NCBI GenBank assembly: GCA_900323505.1
Contig: OOIN01000005.1
Coordinates: forward strand, 310,001 to 374,000
DNA length: 64,000 nucleotides
Direction: 5' to 3'
Source of the DNA: Ustilago trichophora
Lineage: Eukaryota; Basidiomycota; Ustilaginomycetes; Ustilaginales; Ustilaginaceae
The translations under genes and the position numbers were made by a program. A model generated the notes under the pieces. That model saw only the letters and a list, made by a program, of their open reading frames with translations, was not told where the DNA came from and did not search any database. This document shows, piece by piece, positions 60,825 through 64,000 of the stretch; the stretch's first letter is position 1; each line of letters begins with the position of its first letter.

Positions 60825-62156
60825 ATGTCTCTCGACCTAGACTGGAGTCTCCTCGACGACGAGCTATCGGTCCGGTTTCTGGAAACTATCAACCGTGCGC
60901 TCGAAGCATCTGCCTCCAAGCGACCCTCGTTCCTCGGCGAACTGCATTTCGAGAACCTCCAATTTGGTTCTGATCCTCCTGATGTGGCGATTCGCTCGAT
61001 AACTGATATTTGGCCAGACTTTGTCTCCATCGACGATCCGCCGTTGCGGCGTCGAGGTGCCAGACATGCCACACCCGCAAGCAATGCCACAACACTAGTC
61101 GAGTCTCCGACAGAGACTCTTCCGCCTCATCATGGCAGCGTAGGGATGGGAGCGATCCCTCTGCGCACCTATACCCAGTTCGACGACGCTGCGCCGCCAA
61201 ATCGCATTCATGGACCGCCCAGCGTTGTTTCGGCCAGTGTGCCAGGGACTCCGGCCGCAGGAATCGGTGGTGGACCGAATGGATACTATCAGCAATGGTC
61301 GACAGCGCTTGCTTCACGAGGCATCAGATCGGCTGGGTTGGGCGGAGCCGCATCGTTGCCACAAACGCAGGTGACGAGCCCGATAGACTCAGTACCGCCT
61401 TCTCCAGGATACTTTCAACACTGGCAACAGACGACAGCTGGACTGGGACAATATTCGGCAAACAACTCGAGGCAGACGAGCTTCGATGCATCCTCCTTTC
61501 GAGGTGGCGGACCTGGCCCGCAAAGCAGTGTAAGCCAAATCGGCGTCAAGCGCGATAGCAACAGCTTGCACCCACCGCATCCATCTGGAGGAATGTATGG
61601 CGGACGACCTTTTATGCGATCCACTCCAACGGCATCCTTCCGCTCGCTGTCGGGGCAAATTTCACCCGGAGACGATCGGGAAGTAGCGCCTTCCCCATCT
61701 TCATCCCCACAACTACCCTCGCTGCAAATGCGACTTTCTCTCGTCTGGCCAACGACAACTTTCCGACTCACTGTCTCGACCAGTCTTCTGATCAACTACC
61801 CAAGTCCAGCATTCATGTCACTACCACTAACCCTGTCAGTGACAGGCTTTGTTATGCGCTCCGGTCTCATCGTGGCTCTTGAAGGCGAGCATCAACGAGC
61901 TCACGTCTGCTTGGTGGAAGAAGAGCAGGAGGGAGAAGAAGACATGAATGCAGGAAAGAGGCTCAGTCCAGGGATGAATATACTTCCGACAGTGACGTTT
62001 GAAAGCGAAGTTGGAGAGCACGAAAAGCACGTCCTGAAGAATGTCGGAAAGGTGGAGAAGTTTGTTGCCGAAGTGATGCGGAAGGGGTTGGAAGACGAGT
62101 TGGTGTATCCGAACTACTATACCATTGACTTGCCGGCGAGCAAAGATCGTACCTAA
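60825..62156 (+). CDS. MDM12: MDM12, ERMES complex subunit
   Basis: An intronless frame of 443 residues. It opens MSLDLDWSLLDDELSVRFLETIN, the typical MDM12 start, and continues FLGELHFENLQFGSDPPDVAIRSITDIWPDF, the first half of the SMP lipid-binding domain. After a disordered Pro/Ser/Gly insert (about 90-300) the SMP fold resumes with LQMRLSLVWPTTTFRLTVSTSLLINYPSPAFMSLPLTLSVTGF and ends KVEKFVAEVMRKGLEDELVYPNYYTIDLP. ERMES tethers ER and mitochondria; MDM12 bridges MMM1 and MDM34 and carries phospholipid. The long central insert is common in fungal MDM12. Confidence 0.96.
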   Translation: MSLDLDWSLLDDELSVRFLETINRALEASASKRPSFLGELHFENLQFGSDPPDVAIRSITDIWPDFVSIDDPPLRRRGARHATPASNATTLVESPTETLPPHHGSVGMGAIPLRTYTQFDDAAPPNRIHGPPSVVSASVPGTPAAGIGGGPNGYYQQWSTALASRGIRSAGLGGAASLPQTQVTSPIDSVPPSPGYFQHWQQTTAGLGQYSANNSRQTSFDASSFRGGGPGPQSSVSQIGVKRDSNSLHPPHPSGGMYGGRPFMRSTPTASFRSLSGQISPGDDREVAPSPSSSPQLPSLQMRLSLVWPTTTFRLTVSTSLLINYPSPAFMSLPLTLSVTGFVMRSGLIVALEGEHQRAHVCLVEEEQEGEEDMNAGKRLSPGMNILPTVTFESEVGEHEKHVLKNVGKVEKFVAEVMRKGLEDELVYPNYYTIDLPASKDRT

Positions 62157-62911
62157 TGTAGGAAAAGAAAATGGTGCAATCAAATTCCTAGCGTTGGCTT
62201 GCGACGGTCCTCGTCTGTGCCTTGACGACGGCTCTGATTGCCGTTTGTCTCCAATTTCACAGTCTTTGCAGTCAAGAAGATGTGTGGTTCGCTACGGGTA
62301 TAGCCGAGATATCTGGCTTGCTCCTTTGCTGTAAGGAAGCAAAACGGTATGTCTCTGTGACTTCGGAAAGTACCGGTGGATATGATGATCCCCATTCGCA
62401 TCATCTTCGTGACGAGTCTGAACCATGGAGGCAATAGATACCTTTGTAAAGCCGGACTGATCATGTTGAGATCAATGCTCACTCGGCCGACACATTGTGC
62501 CCGCTATATGGAGAGCTGTGTACTGTATCAGATAAGGCATCTGCGGCCCAGCGTCAGTTCGTTAAAAAAAAAAAAAAAAAAGACTGCAATTTCCACCAAC
62601 CAGATTCGAGCCATTTGGCCTTGGCGAGTCACTTTCAAACAGCATGCTCAGTACTCAGTCTCCGCCGCCTGCCAGTCCTTACACCATTCGGATCAACATC
62701 AATCGTGCTCGCAAGCAGACTGTGTCCCGGATGAGGCACACTGAAGCAGCTGTGAGTGTATGATCGAGTATGAGCAGGAATGAGTGTTCGTTGCTTCACC
62801 AACGATTCCGGAGTTTAGCCTCGCATCTGAAGTCGAAAAAACGAAAAGCACTCACTGACTGCACCACAGAAGCGAGGCCTTTTTTTCGGTAATAAAAACA
62901 AAATTAAAACA
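62157..62911. other. Intergenic region downstream of MDM12
   Basis: 755 bp with an 18-base A run at 62564-62581. On the minus strand this run follows GGCTCGAATCTGG, which faintly recalls a tRNA B-box plus terminator, but no cloverleaf can be drawn. No gene is seen. Confidence 0.45.
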
Positions 62912-63445
62912 TACAGTCAACTCGCGATCTTTGAATGCCTCAATAAATGAATATTCCACATATTGGATAAGAATTTGGCTGGACATTTTTGGGCGCAGCC
63001 AATTATCAAATAAATTCGCTTTTCAGATAATGGATAGGTTAGCTGCAGCCCCAAATTTGAATAACCCAGCAAATGTCAATACAAACCACAGCTTAGTCTT
63101 GTTATTGTCTGAATGGATACAATGTGAGTCTTAATCACTCACTGGAAGTTGCCAGTTTTATAGATTTGACCTCTTTTTAGCCATAAGAATGGACACAGCT
63201 CTATAAAAAAAAATGAAGGAATTGCAGCAATTTGTGATGGAAAAGGGGGAAAACAAAACAATGTTAATTCAAAGTTATTGGAAGTCCCTACTCAGGGAGA
63301 TACAGACTGCACAGCTAAAAAAATGCGAAGCTAACATAAATCAGTCAATTTTTCCAAATTTCTGGCTCTCAATAATTAAATATTTCACATAATGAATAAA
63401 ATATGCCTCCGCCCAAAAATATTCAAAGATCGCGAGTTGACTGTA
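62912..63445. mobile_element. Non-autonomous DNA transposon, 530 bp, Tc1/mariner-pogo type
   Basis: The 23-bp terminus at 62914-62936, beginning CAGTCAACTCGCGATCTTTG, recurs as an exact inverted copy at 63421-63443, with TA on both flanks (62912-62913, 63444-63445). An ATTTTTGGGCG subterminal block (62985-62995) recurs inverted at 63410-63420, directly against the right terminus. A roughly 35-bp AT-rich block starting CTCAATAA recurs in direct orientation near 62940 and 63368. The interior is far more AT-rich than the neighbouring genes and lacks a transposase, so mobility would need a source in trans. Confidence 0.85.
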
Positions 63446-63898
63446 CCAAAGACGGAGAGAGAAGGAATAATCCACACGGCGTGATTTGCCACACTCGACG
63501 GCCAACCTCTTTGAATTCTTTTCGTGCAATTTACCGCTTGTCAGGCGAGAACGGCGTTGTCATACTACTGTACTGTGCTGGCTCAGAATTGGCGAAAATC
63601 CCAAACTTCAGCTCCCTACGCCTTATCCCCACCACAGATCCGTCCAAGTCACACTACTTTATGCCTTCGCAATCCGTCCTTCTTGTGTCCCTCCACCACC
63701 ATCTCCGCACTTCGAAAGCTTGTTATCATCTTTATTATCGGCTTCATTATCCTCTGCGGTCGACATAGCTCCTCCCGCTTCCTGCATCACCTGCCTCCAA
63801 AACTTACAGCAAACGAGCGTCGCCTCGGTCAAAGACACACCGCTTCAGTCTCATTCGCAACACCTACAGCACCCGGCCCTCGTTGATTTTTTGCAAAC
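63446..63898. promoter_or_regulatory. Promoter and leader of the right-edge gene
   Basis: 453 bp between the transposon and the last ATG. It contains a TACTGTACTGT element (63566-63576), and the final 250 bp are C/T-rich leader. No gene is seen. Confidence 0.4.
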
Positions 63899-64000
63899 AT
63901 GTCTCCTCCCGTGGCCACCGATACTACCTTCTCGCACAACTCCAATGGCGTAGTCTCGTCCACATGCGTTGACCCTAGCGGCACTGTGCTCGTTATTGGC
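63899..64000 (+). CDS. N-terminus of a probable NAD(P)-binding enzyme (partial)
   Basis: An ATG at 63899, in good context after a C/T-rich leader, opens 34 codons to the window edge: MSPPVATDTTFSHNS, then SSTCVDPSGTVLVIG. The final GTVLVIG is how many Rossmann-fold short-chain or 3-beta-hydroxysteroid dehydrogenases begin (VLVIGGxGFxG), for example the sterol enzyme ERG26. The glycine motif lies beyond the edge, so the family is a guess, but coding status is likely. Confidence 0.6.
   Translation, partial: MSPPVATDTTFSHNSNGVVSSTCVDPSGTVLVIG

Noticed and set aside
62581..62640. Possible minus-strand tRNA ending in a T run
   Set aside because: A B-box-like GGCTCGAATCTGG precedes a T tract, but no T-stem pairing, acceptor stem or A-box could be found.

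Overview
The window is nuclear DNA of a fungus, most likely a smut or a related yeast-like basidiomycete (Ustilaginomycotina). The reasons are: long, mostly intron-free reading frames (PRP8 and a HOG-type MAPKKK are each uninterrupted over 6-7 kb); typical fungal introns where they occur (GTAAGT or GTACGT donors, CTGAC-like branch sites, CAG/TAG acceptors, about 75-245 nt); roughly balanced to slightly GC-rich coding DNA; and many proteins swollen by Ser/Ala/Gln/Glu-rich low-complexity segments. The placement rests on gene architecture and remembered families, not on a database search. Several long frames open with TTG or GTG upstream of the true start; starts here were moved to the first convincing ATG.

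Layout. 1-10 kb: the tail of an unknown gene, an importin-11/Kap120-type karyopherin (-), a G-patch protein (+), a five-exon spermidine/spermine-type acetyltransferase (-) and Mediator MED20 (+). 10-20 kb: GET4 (+) converging on PRP8 (-). 20-29 kb: two small unknown genes, a coiled-coil protein resembling WTAP/Mum2, a flavin monooxygenase (-), the proteasome deubiquitinase RPN11 (-) and an ARL8-type GTPase (+). 29-46 kb: VPS52 (+), an Ssk2-type MAPKKK (-), RIC1 (+) and a two-PQ-loop vacuolar transporter (-). 46.0-53.6 kb: a 7.6-kb stretch with no convincing gene, increasingly pyrimidine-rich toward its right end. 53.6-64 kb: a HypX-like protein (+), a Dal5-type MFS permease (+), MDM12 (+) and the N-terminus of a probable NAD(P)-binding enzyme (+). 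Two TA-flanked inverted-repeat elements (124 and 530 bp) lie beside MDM12.

How the genes fit together. Most are unlinked housekeeping functions: nuclear import, splicing, Mediator, proteasome, tail-anchored protein insertion, endosome/Golgi traffic (ARL8, VPS52, RIC1), the osmostress MAPK cascade and ER-mitochondria tethering (MDM12). No biosynthetic cluster is evident.

The item most worth attention is the HypX-like gene at 53611-57272. It joins a formyltransferase-like half to an enoyl-CoA-hydratase-like half exactly as in bacterial HypX, the enzyme that makes CO for [NiFe]-hydrogenase maturation, and adds a roughly 450-residue fungal tail. Aerobic fungi are not known to have [NiFe] hydrogenases, so its job is open. 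A second pervasive signal is a GTACTGTAC/GTACAGTAC motif recurring in many intergenic regions.
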